This document shows, piece by piece, positions 6,817-14,743 of a stretch of DNA of 58,853 nucleotides. The notes under the pieces were generated by a model that worked only from the letters and a program-made list of their open reading frames with translations, was not told the origin of the DNA and did not search any database. Location of the stretch: NCBI GenBank assembly GCA_021208645.1, contig JAJOJL010000081.1, forward strand, positions 1 to 58,853, read 5' to 3'. The stretch is from Bacillus sp. (in: firmicutes) (GTDB lineage Bacteria; Bacillota; Bacilli; Bacillales; Salisediminibacteriaceae). How positions within the stretch are numbered: position 1 is the stretch's first letter; every line of letters begins with the position of its first letter. A program made the translations under genes and the position numbers.

Positions 6817-8091
6817 ATGCAAGAACTAGTTTCAGAGAAAGTCGTATCCAAACGAAAAAAGTATTTCTTTCCAGCTACAGCTAATTTCTATGATAAAGCC
6901 CCAATAATAGTTGGAGGATCCATGCAATATTTGTTTGACGATGCAGGAAATCGTTACACAGATTTCTTTGCAGGCGTGTCAGTAATGAACTGCGGCCATT
7001 CCAATCCAGAAATAATTAAGGATACTGTAGCGCAACTAGAGAAATTGCAGCATACGACAACCCTCTATTTAACGAATCCTAATGTGGACTTAGCAGAACG
7101 TCTTGCTCAACTCCTGCCTGGTGAATTAACTCGTACGTTCTTTTGTGTAACAGGATCGGAAGCGAATGAAGGGGCAATGGCCCTAGCTAGACTTCATACA
7201 AAAAAAGATGGTTTCATTGCATTAACTGGAGGACTCCATGGCAGGACACACCTCACTTTAAGTGTGACAGGAATTCCCATGTGGCGGTTGGATGAAAAAC
7301 TAATGACAGAAAATGTATTTTTTATTGAACGACCGTTTTCACAACAGAAAAGCAATGAGGAAATGATGGAAACGTCTATCAATCAGTTAAAAAATGTTTT
7401 AGAGGAGCATGGCCACAGAATCGCCGCCATGTTGGTGGAGCCTATTCAAGGTAATGGCGGAATCATCATGTATCCACAGGATTACTTGAAACGTGTAAAG
7501 GCTTTGCTGGAAGAGTATAACGTTTTGTTGATTGTCGATGAAGTGCAAACTGGCTATGGAAGAACTGGAAAATTATTTGCCATTGAGCATTACGACGTAG
7601 TTCCTGACATTCTAGTAACGGCAAAGGCATTGGGTAATGGCATACCTATCTCTACATTTTCTACGACAGAGGAAATTGCCATGTCCTTTAACAAACCTTC
7701 GGCTTCTACCTTTGGTGGGAATCCAGTTGCTGCAACGACGGCCCTCAGTGTTTTGAATTATTTGTCTGAAGAAAACCTCGTTGAAAAGTCTGAACAACTA
7801 GGAAACTATCTTAAAGAAAAGCTAGATGCATTGGAGTCTCCATTTATCCAGGAACGAAGAGGTTGCGGATTGATGCAAGGGCTACAAATTCAGGCAAAGG
7901 ACGAAGGGGTTAGCTCTGCCCAAATTACAGATATGATCTTAGAAAAAATGAAAGATCGGGGCTTCTTTTTAGGGAAAAACGGTTTGAACCGAGATGTCAT
8001 TGCTTTTCAACCGCCATTAGTCATTCAACAGGAAGATATTGAAGAAATGTTAATTAATTTATGGGAAGTACTCCAGGAACTTGAACTTTAA
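6817..8091 (+). CDS. Class III PLP-dependent aminotransferase
   Basis: 424 residues. ATG 6817 is preferred over GTG 6808, which lies inside the ribosome binding site AAAGGGTGG. Family signatures: TGSEANEGAMALARL, GGLHGRTHLTLS, LLIVDEVQTGYGRTGKLFA and, 26 residues later, AKALGNGIPIS carrying the PLP lysine; the C-terminal GRDVIAFQPPL-type segment is present as NRDVIAFQPPLV. This is the ornithine/alanine-glyoxylate/4-aminobutyrate group; the substrate cannot be fixed by eye. It lies between the U32 and UbiA genes, separated from the former by an R1 repeat, so cotranscription from the Fnr promoter is possible but not certain. Confidence 0.85.
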   Translation: MQELVSEKVVSKRKKYFFPATANFYDKAPIIVGGSMQYLFDDAGNRYTDFFAGVSVMNCGHSNPEIIKDTVAQLEKLQHTTTLYLTNPNVDLAERLAQLLPGELTRTFFCVTGSEANEGAMALARLHTKKDGFIALTGGLHGRTHLTLSVTGIPMWRLDEKLMTENVFFIERPFSQQKSNEEMMETSINQLKNVLEEHGHRIAAMLVEPIQGNGGIIMYPQDYLKRVKALLEEYNVLLIVDEVQTGYGRTGKLFAIEHYDVVPDILVTAKALGNGIPISTFSTTEEIAMSFNKPSASTFGGNPVAATTALSVLNYLSEENLVEKSEQLGNYLKEKLDALESPFIQERRGCGLMQGLQIQAKDEGVSSAQITDMILEKMKDRGFFLGKNGLNRDVIAFQPPLVIQQEDIEEMLINLWEVLQELEL

Positions 8092-8170
8092 TAATCTAAG
8101 AAAATATAAGGGAAACGTAGCTAGGCGTACACATATAAAACAGCTTCTGTTTCCTAAGGAGATGTGTAAA

Positions 8171-9041
8171 ATGATAGTAACGAAGGCAATAGGGAAGGTC
8201 CATGATTACGGAAAGCTTGTTATGTTTTCCCATACTATTTTTTCATTATCCTTTGCCGTCATAGCCATGCTGTTAGCCAGCGGTGGCATACCAGAGTGGT
8301 CCGTTGTGTTTTGGATTATGGTTGCTTTTTTTAAGTGCTAGAACAGGTGCTAATGCAATTAACCGGGTAATTGACATGGAGATTGATGCTAGAAATCCAC
8401 GAACAAAGACGAGGCAAATGCCACAAGGGTTGTTTAAGAAAAGGGAAGTAATTATCTTTAGTGTCATCTGCTTTTTAATCATGCTGTTCGCCGCTGCCAT
8501 GTTAAATCCGTTATGTTTATTGTTATCACCAATTGCTTTGTTTTTTATGGTCATCTACTCTTTTACAAAGCGTTTTACTTGGGCCTGCCATATCGTACTT
8601 GGGATCACGTCAGCACTTGGTCCTATGGGAGCATGGATCGCTGTTACAGGTGAATTAACATGGCTACCCATAGTCATGGGATTAGCTAATACGTTATGGG
8701 TTGCTGGCTTTGATATTATTTATGGCTCTCAAGATTATGATTTCGATACGAAAAATGGGATTCATTCCATTCCTGCAAGGTTTGGTGTGAAAAAAGCCCT
8801 TCATATGGCGGCAGCATTTCACGGTGTCACGTTGGTTTTATTAATCATTGTTGGATTACTAAGTCAACAGCTAGGGACAATCTATTACTTAGGTTTAGCT
8901 ATTATTGCTGTTTTGTTTATAATTGAACACCGGATTGTTTCCCCTGACAACTTAACGAATGTGAAATTATCTTCGTATGGAATCAATCAAATTGTCAGTG
9001 TAGTATTTTTATTCTTTGGTTCTTTTGCAGCATTACTTTAA
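8171..9041 (+). pseudogene. UbiA-family prenyltransferase, frameshifted
   Basis: Two frames make one protein of about 289 residues. ATG 8171 follows AAGGAG. The first 52 residues run to a run of seven T (8326-8332); removing one T joins them to SARTGANAINRVID, the first Asp-rich motif (NxxxD) of UbiA enzymes, followed by ARNPRTKTRQMP and a second Asp region, YGSQDYDFD. Eight or so membrane helices are visible. UbiA proteins attach a prenyl chain to an aromatic ring, as in MqnP/UbiA of quinone synthesis. If the extra T is real the enzyme is lost; a sequencing error is an equally good explanation. Confidence 0.75.
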
Positions 9042-9050
9042 TAGTACAGG

Positions 9051-9093
9051 ACGGATAAATCAAAGACAGATTCTTTGTTTTATCCGTTTTTTA
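9051..9093 (+). terminator. Intrinsic terminator after UbiA gene
   Basis: ACGGATAAATCAAAGA pairs with TCTTTG plus TTTATCCGT and is followed by a T run. It separates the U32/UbiA transcript from the hydrogenase operon. Confidence 0.85.
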
Positions 9094-9187
9094 TAGTAGT
9101 AAGTTCTCTAATTATGTCAAATTAGCGAACCTTACTCCCATGTTAGGAACGAGCGTATATAAAGTCACAGATTTACTACTTCCCTCC

Positions 9188-9238
9188 TTGATACTTTTAT
9201 CTTGTAGGAGTATGAATTATCAGATTTATGAGGAGGGA
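9188..9238 (+). promoter_or_regulatory. Hydrogenase operon promoter and RBS
   Basis: TTGATA (9188-9193), a 17-base spacer and TATGAA (9211-9216) form a plausible sigma-A promoter. The ribosome binding site GAGGAGGG (9230-9237) precedes the TTG start. No full Fnr box was found here; a lone TCACA half-site lies near 9165. The upstream TCCCTCCT (9181-9188) is exactly complementary to the ribosome binding site. Confidence 0.5.
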
Positions 9239-9243
9239 GTAAG

Positions 9244-10347
9244 TTGAATTTTACAAAGCGTAAGACCATTTATGAAGATCTTGTAGACCGGGGGGTCTCA
9301 AGAAGAGATTTCTTAAAAATGTGTACCATTTTATCTGCAACAATGGGGTTAAGTGTTTCACAGACAGAGTCCATTGCTCATGCCTTAGAATCAAAAAGTC
9401 GGGTCCCAGTTATTTGGCTTCAGTTAGCTGAATGTACCGGTTGCTCTGAATCATTTATCCGAACTAATCACCCAAGGGCTGAAAATGTTTTATTAGATTT
9501 AGTTTCAGTAGAATATTGGAAACTGTTATCCGCTGCTGCTGGTGACAGAGCACTAGCCAATAAAAAGCGGGTTATTGAAGAACACAAAGGTGAGTATATC
9601 GTTATCGTTGAAGGGAATGTCTGTGACGATGAATATTTAATTGCTGCTGGAACATCAAGTAGAGAGACCCTTTTAGAAGTTACAAAAAATGCCAAGGCTG
9701 TCTTAGCCTACGGGACTTGTTCGGCATATGGAGGATTATCCGCTGCAAAACCTAACCCAACCAATGCCAAGTCTGTTTCTGATGTTGTCAAAAACGTCCC
9801 AGTTATTAACGTCCCAGGCTGCCCGCCGATAGCAGAAGTAATGTCAGGAATCATCTCCCATATTATTACGTTTGACCGATTGCCTGAACTCGACGCCCAA
9901 GGACGTCCGAAAACTTTCTTCAATCTTCGTTTACATGACAAATGTTACCGTCGTGGTTACTTTGATGCAGGATTGTTCGTGGAAAACTTTGATGATGAAG
10001 GGGCAAAAATTGGTTATTGCTTATACAAAGTAGGCTGCGTCGGACCAACAACATACAGTTCTTGTGGTGAAATGAGATGGAATGGCGGTGTCAGTTTCCC
10101 AGTACAAAGTGGGAACCCTTGTATCGGCTGTACAGAAAAAGACTTCTGGGATAACGGTCCATTCTTTACAAGACGAGCAAAAATTCCTGGAACACAAACA
10201 ACTGTTAATCCAGAAACTCTTGGACTATATGCGATAGGTGCCACAGTAGCAGGTGTTGCTGCCCACGCTGGTATAACAGCTATAAAAAAGAATAAGGACG
10301 AGAAAAAGAAAGATCAATCGTCTATAGATGGAGGGGATAAAGGGTGA
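9244..10347 (+). CDS. hyaA: [NiFe]-hydrogenase small subunit
   Basis: 367 residues, TTG start with GAGGAGGG seven bases upstream. Residues 19-25 (SRRDFLK) and the hydrophobic run after them are a Tat signal, so the folded heterodimer is exported. AECTGCSESF (Cys64, Cys67) starts the proximal cluster. Later HDKCYRRGYF, a Cys pair in YCLYKVGC, and the three-Cys set ending GNPCIGC bind the distal and medial clusters. The extra Cys next to Cys64/67 that marks oxygen-tolerant enzymes is Gly here. A C-terminal helix (LGLYAIGATVAGVAAHAGI) anchors it to the membrane. Electrons from H2 pass through it to the cytochrome b. It overlaps the large-subunit gene by four bases. Confidence 0.95.
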   Translation: MNFTKRKTIYEDLVDRGVSRRDFLKMCTILSATMGLSVSQTESIAHALESKSRVPVIWLQLAECTGCSESFIRTNHPRAENVLLDLVSVEYWKLLSAAAGDRALANKKRVIEEHKGEYIVIVEGNVCDDEYLIAAGTSSRETLLEVTKNAKAVLAYGTCSAYGGLSAAKPNPTNAKSVSDVVKNVPVINVPGCPPIAEVMSGIISHIITFDRLPELDAQGRPKTFFNLRLHDKCYRRGYFDAGLFVENFDDEGAKIGYCLYKVGCVGPTTYSSCGEMRWNGGVSFPVQSGNPCIGCTEKDFWDNGPFFTRRAKIPGTQTTVNPETLGLYAIGATVAGVAAHAGITAIKKNKDEKKKDQSSIDGGDKG

Positions 10348-12059
10348 GTCAGCGTATAGTAGTCGATCCAGTAACAAGAATTGAAGGACATTTACGTATT
10401 GAAGCAGATTATGAAAACGGTGTCATTAAGAATGCATACAGCACAGGTACAGCCGTTCGAGCCATTGAAAAAATCGTAGAGGGTAGAGATCCTCGGGACG
10501 TTTGGGCGTTTGTTCAGCGTATCTGCGGTGTTTGTACAACAACTCACGCGCTTGCATCCGTTCGTGCTGTGGAAGATGCTTTAGATATTGTTGTTCCAAG
10601 AAATGCTAGTCTCATTAGAGAAATAATGAATGAAGCCCAGTTTGTACATGATCATGTAGTCCATTTCTATCATCTCCATGCCTTGGATTGGGTAGATATT
10701 ATTTCAGCCTTAAATGCAGATCCAAATGAAACAAGTACTTTGGCTCAATCCTTATCTGATTGGCCAAAATCTTCCCCTGGATACTTTAAAGATATTCAAA
10801 ATAAAGTGAAACGTATCGTAGACAGCGGACAGCTAGGTTTGTTTGCTAACGGATATTGGGGGCATTCTGCTTATAAGCTTCCTCCTGAAGTAAACTTACT
10901 TGCCGTAGCCCACTATTTGGAAGCATTGGAGTGGCAAAAGACGATCGTAAGAATTCACACTGTTCTTGGCGGTAAGAACCCACATCCACATTATTTAGTT
11001 GGTGGAATGGCAACACCAATAGATATAAATAAGGACAATAGTTTAAATGCTGAAAACTTTGCAAGGATTTCAGAGTTAATAACTCAAGCACAGGAATTTG
11101 TAGAGAAAGTATATATTCCTGACCTTTTGGCAATTGGCTCTTTCTACAAAGACTGGCTTCATGGCGGAGGTATTCAAAACCACATCTGTTACGGTGATTT
11201 CTCAACGGGAGACGTGAGGGACGTTGATTTATACCGTATGCCTCGAGGAGCAATTCTCAACGGAGACTTAAGTACTGTATACAATGTGGACTTGAAGGAC
11301 CCAGAGCATATAAAAGAAGTTATTGATTATTCCTGGTATACCTATCAATCAGGAAATGGTAGTGGATTACACCCTTGGGATGGAGAAACAAACCTCAACT
11401 ATACTGGACCGAAACCTGGATTCAAAACGTTGGATACGGAAGACAAATATTCATGGGTGAAAGCACCACGTTGGAAAGGTCATGTTATGGATACAGGTCC
11501 ATTATCTCGTTTACTGGTAGGGTATGCCTCCGGAAAGGAAGATATTAAGGCTATTGTTGATGACACATTAAAGAAATTAGATATTCCTGTAACTGCGTTA
11601 CAATCGGCCCTTGGTCGTACTGTAGCAAGGGGATTAGAAACAAAATTAATCGTAGGTTGGTTGCGTGATGATTTCAACGCATTAATGACCAATATCAAAA
11701 ACGGGGACCAAGTCACATTTAACCGTGAAAAATGGGATCCAAAAACTTGGCCGAAAACGGCGCAAGGAGTCGGTACCGTTGAGGCACCACGAGGGGCACT
11801 TGGCCACTGGATAACTATTGAAGATGAAAAGACAAAGGCATATCAAGCAGTTGTACCATCCACATGGTCTGCATCACCGAAGGATAACCGAGGTAATATC
11901 GGACCATACGAAGCAGCGCTTCAAGGCACTCCAGTAGAGGATCCAGATCAACCAATCGAGATGTTAAGGATTGTTCATTCCTTTGATCCATGTTTAGCTT
12001 GTGCCGTTCATTTAACAGACAAAGAGAACAATAAATCTATTGAAATTAAAATAGTGTAG
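10344..12059 (+). CDS. hyaB: [NiFe]-hydrogenase large subunit
   Basis: 571 residues, starting at a GTG that overlaps the preceding TGA. It holds the catalytic NiFe(CN)2CO centre, bound by RICGVCTTTH (Cys61, Cys64) near the N-terminus and DPCLACAVH (Cys550, Cys553) near the C-terminus. Fifteen residues follow His556: the extension that a maturation endopeptidase removes after nickel insertion, and a matching protease gene lies two genes on. Length and motifs fit group 1 membrane-bound H2-uptake enzymes. I do not assign a subgroup by eye. It is the second gene of a ten-gene operon. Confidence 0.96.
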   Translation: MSQRIVVDPVTRIEGHLRIEADYENGVIKNAYSTGTAVRAIEKIVEGRDPRDVWAFVQRICGVCTTTHALASVRAVEDALDIVVPRNASLIREIMNEAQFVHDHVVHFYHLHALDWVDIISALNADPNETSTLAQSLSDWPKSSPGYFKDIQNKVKRIVDSGQLGLFANGYWGHSAYKLPPEVNLLAVAHYLEALEWQKTIVRIHTVLGGKNPHPHYLVGGMATPIDINKDNSLNAENFARISELITQAQEFVEKVYIPDLLAIGSFYKDWLHGGGIQNHICYGDFSTGDVRDVDLYRMPRGAILNGDLSTVYNVDLKDPEHIKEVIDYSWYTYQSGNGSGLHPWDGETNLNYTGPKPGFKTLDTEDKYSWVKAPRWKGHVMDTGPLSRLLVGYASGKEDIKAIVDDTLKKLDIPVTALQSALGRTVARGLETKLIVGWLRDDFNALMTNIKNGDQVTFNREKWDPKTWPKTAQGVGTVEAPRGALGHWITIEDEKTKAYQAVVPSTWSASPKDNRGNIGPYEAALQGTPVEDPDQPIEMLRIVHSFDPCLACAVHLTDKENNKSIEIKIV

Positions 12060-12071
12060 GGGGGCTTAAAA

Positions 12072-12836
12072 ATGGCAAAACCAGCTAAAATTACCCCAGC
12101 ACCTATTGCCGAACAACAAGAACAATTAGAAAAAGTATATGTTTGGGAGTTGCCCGTAAGGATTTTTCACTGGGTTAATGCAGCGGCCATTGTTGTCTTG
12201 TTAATCACAGGTTACTACATTGCCTTTCCTTTTGTAGGAGCCACAACTCAGGGAGAAGCATATTACTCCTTTTTCATGGGGTGGATGAGGTACATTCACT
12301 TTTATGCAGGGTTCATTTTCATTATCAATTTAATAGTAAGGGTCTACTGGTTCTGGGCCGGTAATGAATATGCCAAGTCTAGACCATGGCGTTTAGAATT
12401 TTGGACCGGTCTTTTTGAAACGGCAAAAGGGTATATGTTCCTTCCAAATAAGAAAAAGCATTATGTGGGCCATAATCCAATGGCAGAGTTTAGCTATTGG
12501 GTATTTATGGGGCTTGGATCCATCTTAATTATCCTGACAGGTCTTTATATGTTATTGGAACCACAATGGGGAACAACGTTAAGTGCAACGGTCGCTTGGA
12601 TGCCAGCAGTCTTTGGAAACAGTTTCTCCATTCGTGGACTACATCATATTGCGGCCATTGCGATTCTCATGTTCTGTATCATCCACATCTACATGGCATT
12701 TAGAGAAGATTGGCTGTCCAAAAATGGAGCAATATCCTCCATATTCTCAGGCTACAAGACAGAGACAAAGCATACACACGGGGATGATGATGATGACAAA
12801 CAAAAAGACAGAGACAAATTTAAAAAAGCCAATTAA
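12072..12836 (+). CDS. hyaC: Hydrogenase b-type cytochrome subunit
   Basis: 254 residues with four membrane helices. It belongs to the HyaC/HupC/HydC di-haem cytochrome b family, which takes electrons from the small subunit and reduces the quinone. Candidate haem-ligand His residues sit in VRIFHWVNAA, RYIHFYAG and LHHIAAIAILMFCIIHIY. The C-terminal tail is unusually rich in His/Asp/Lys (HTHGDDDDDKQK). The start at 12072 is 12 bases after the large subunit stop, with GGGGGGC upstream. Its last 50 or so bases overlap the protease gene, so translation is probably coupled. Confidence 0.93.
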   Translation: MAKPAKITPAPIAEQQEQLEKVYVWELPVRIFHWVNAAAIVVLLITGYYIAFPFVGATTQGEAYYSFFMGWMRYIHFYAGFIFIINLIVRVYWFWAGNEYAKSRPWRLEFWTGLFETAKGYMFLPNKKKHYVGHNPMAEFSYWVFMGLGSILIILTGLYMLLEPQWGTTLSATVAWMPAVFGNSFSIRGLHHIAAIAILMFCIIHIYMAFREDWLSKNGAISSIFSGYKTETKHTHGDDDDDKQKDRDKFKKAN

Positions 12837-13704
12837 AATCATTGGCCTTGGCAACTATTTATACAGCGATGAAGGTTTAGGAGTTCACATCATTCCATTA
12901 GTAGAAGAAGCCTTCGGTTCGGATCCCCTCGTTGAAGTAATTGAGGGGTCCACCGATGGACTCCGTTTACTGGATCCCATTGAAGAAGCAAAGGGGCTGC
13001 TCGTTATTGACGCCATTGTGGATCATCGGGAACCAGGAGACTTAATTGTCCTAGAAGGTAATGAAGTACCAAAATATTTTACGATGAAAATGTCTGTTCA
13101 TCAAATGGGGTTCCAGGAAGTACTTCAAGCAGCTGATATACGGGGTTACTATCCTGAAAAAGTAGCCATTATTGGGTTGCAACCTAGCTCTTTGGAATTA
13201 GGTACAGAGCTTTCCCCTTTAATCCAATCGAAGTTAAATGTAGTAGTGGAAGAATTGAAAACAATCCTCAACGTTGGAAGGGTGAATGGCATGAATCGGC
13301 TTGATTTTCTTAAATTAATAAGGTCGAGTATTAAAGAGACTGCCATGGAAATAACTGCCCCAATTATTGAAGAAGAAATGAAAGATTTTGAGAAGGAACT
13401 AGTTTCTCTTGCAGGGATAAGATGGCATGAAGCAGCCATCTCCCCTGCTTCCCGTTCCAATTTCATATGGATTAATCAATCTCCTATCTTGTTCCTTTAT
13501 GACGGCGAACATTGGAGGGCCTTTAATCCAAATTGTCCGACGTGTAAAACGACGATTCATTATCAGGAATTTCAAGAATCAGCCCTTTGTTTGCCTTGTT
13601 CTTCTAGATGGACAATCGGGGAGTTATTGGAAGGGGAAAAAATACTTCATGAGTACCCCATGAAACAAGAGAAAGAAAAATACTATGTGGCCCTGCCTAA
13701 TTAA
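12793..13704 (+). CDS. hyaD: Hydrogenase maturation protease fused to four-Cys Rieske-like domain
   Basis: About 303 residues. The start is one of four tandem ATGs (12784-12795) inside the end of the cytochrome gene. Residues 1-155 are a HyaD/HupD/HybD endopeptidase (IIGLGNYLYSDEGLGVH, LLVIDAIVDH, SVHQMG), which clips the large-subunit tail. Residues about 167-303 are extra: a helical part, then CPTC, 18 residues and CLPC, ending in LHEYPMKQEKEKYYVALP, which resembles the end of a Rieske domain with the two His ligands replaced by Cys. An internal ATG at 13291 with GGAAGGG upstream could allow separate synthesis of this part. An in-frame fusion, not a frameshift: no stop separates the halves. 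Confidence 0.85.
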   Translation: MTNKKTETNLKKPIKIIGLGNYLYSDEGLGVHIIPLVEEAFGSDPLVEVIEGSTDGLRLLDPIEEAKGLLVIDAIVDHREPGDLIVLEGNEVPKYFTMKMSVHQMGFQEVLQAADIRGYYPEKVAIIGLQPSSLELGTELSPLIQSKLNVVVEELKTILNVGRVNGMNRLDFLKLIRSSIKETAMEITAPIIEEEMKDFEKELVSLAGIRWHEAAISPASRSNFIWINQSPILFLYDGEHWRAFNPNCPTCKTTIHYQEFQESALCLPCSSRWTIGELLEGEKILHEYPMKQEKEKYYVALPN

Positions 13705-13717
13705 AGGAGGAGAGGGT

Positions 13718-14071
13718 ATGCACGAACTAGCATTAATGGAAGACATTTTAAAAATAGTAGACCAAGATGTGAAAAAAAGAGAATTAAACGAAGTAACGGA
13801 GATTGAACTCCTCGTTGGCGATGTGAGCAACGTCATGCCAGATGCCCTAGAAATGGCCTTTAAAATGTTGAAAAGTTCTAACAGCTTTTCCAGCCTCCAT
13901 CCTAACGCAGAATTAATCATACAACGAGAAGAAGCGGAGGCTGTTTGTATTTTATGCGAAAAAACGTATGTTCCTACAATGAAAATAGCCCTATGCCCAA
14001 ATTGTAATGTTCCTTCTGGAAAGGTTACAAAGGGAGAGGCCTTTCAAATACTAAGCTATGAGGGTGGTTAA
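13718..14071 (+). CDS. hypA: Nickel metallochaperone HypA
   Basis: 117 residues, ATG 13718 preceded by AAAGGAGGAG. MHEL at the N-terminus supplies the nickel-binding His2, and CILCEKT plus CPNC form the zinc site. HypA delivers nickel to the hydrogenase large subunit together with HypB, whose gene begins three bases after this stop. Length matches the family. It lies in the middle of the hydrogenase operon. Confidence 0.95.
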   Translation: MHELALMEDILKIVDQDVKKRELNEVTEIELLVGDVSNVMPDALEMAFKMLKSSNSFSSLHPNAELIIQREEAEAVCILCEKTYVPTMKIALCPNCNVPSGKVTKGEAFQILSYEGG

Positions 14072-14074
14072 GTT

Positions 14075-14743
14075 ATGAAAATTACATTAAATGAAGAAGT
14101 ACTGAAGGATAATAATTTGGCTGCAGAGTATAACCGAAATCTATTTAAAGAAAACGAAGTACTCGTTATTAATATGATGAGTTCACCTGGAGCAGGAAAA
14201 ACAACCTTGTTAGAAAAAACAATACAAGCATTATCTGAAGAATTTACAGTTGGCGTTATTGAAGGGGATTTAGCAACAGAGGTAGATGCAGATCGCATTC
14301 GTCAAGCAGGAGCACAGGCGATTCAAATTAATACAAATGGTGGTTGTCATTTAGACGCTCGCATGATTGCAAAAGTGTTGCCGAATTTTGACCTTTCAAA
14401 GATTGATGTATTGTTTATTGAAAATGTGGGGAATCTCGTCTGTCCTTCTGGTTATGACCTTGGTCAGCACCATAAGATTGCTGTCCTAAGTGTTCCTGAA
14501 GGAAACGATAAAATTGTTAAGTATCCATTTATGTTTAAACGAACAGAACTAGTTCTCCTTAACAAAGTAGATTTACTCCCATATTTGCCTTTTTCAATTG
14601 AACAGGCGAAGAAAGATCTAGCTGAAATTCATCCGCAGTCTAGATTAGTAGAAACATCAGCATATACCGGGGAAGGGATGTCAACATGGGTAGAATGGAT
14701 CAAAAATGGAGTGAAGCAAATAAAGCTCGAGAAATCCGTATAG
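14075..14743 (+). CDS. hypB: Hydrogenase nickel-insertion GTPase HypB
   Basis: 222 residues. The P-loop MSSPGAGKTTLLEK spans residues 35-48. GDLATEVDADRI is the switch region, TNGGCHLDARM carries the metal-binding Cys-His at the dimer interface, and LLNKVDLL is the G4 motif. HypB uses GTP hydrolysis to drive nickel transfer from HypA. The His-rich N-terminal nickel store of some HypB proteins is absent. The ribosome binding site GAGGGTGG lies in the end of hypA. Its last 58 bases overlap hypF. Confidence 0.96.
   Translation: MKITLNEEVLKDNNLAAEYNRNLFKENEVLVINMMSSPGAGKTTLLEKTIQALSEEFTVGVIEGDLATEVDADRIRQAGAQAIQINTNGGCHLDARMIAKVLPNFDLSKIDVLFIENVGNLVCPSGYDLGQHHKIAVLSVPEGNDKIVKYPFMFKRTELVLLNKVDLLPYLPFSIEQAKKDLAEIHPQSRLVETSAYTGEGMSTWVEWIKNGVKQIKLEKSV

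Noticed and set aside
8320..8340. Programmed ribosomal frameshift in the UbiA gene
   Set aside because: No slippery heptamer with a downstream stem or pause element was seen, and similar breaks recur in unrelated genes, so indel is simpler.
9116..9170. Fnr box in the hydrogenase promoter
   Set aside because: TGTCAAATTAGCGAAC and a lone TCACA were considered, but neither matches both half-sites of TGTGA-N6-TCACA.
10846..11253. 135-residue leftward gene inside the hydrogenase large subunit gene
   Set aside because: Antisense to a conserved catalytic subunit and without any recognisable motif.
12583..12783. Longer start for the maturation protease
   Set aside because: The frame is open upstream but lies wholly within the cytochrome b gene and encodes no conserved sequence.
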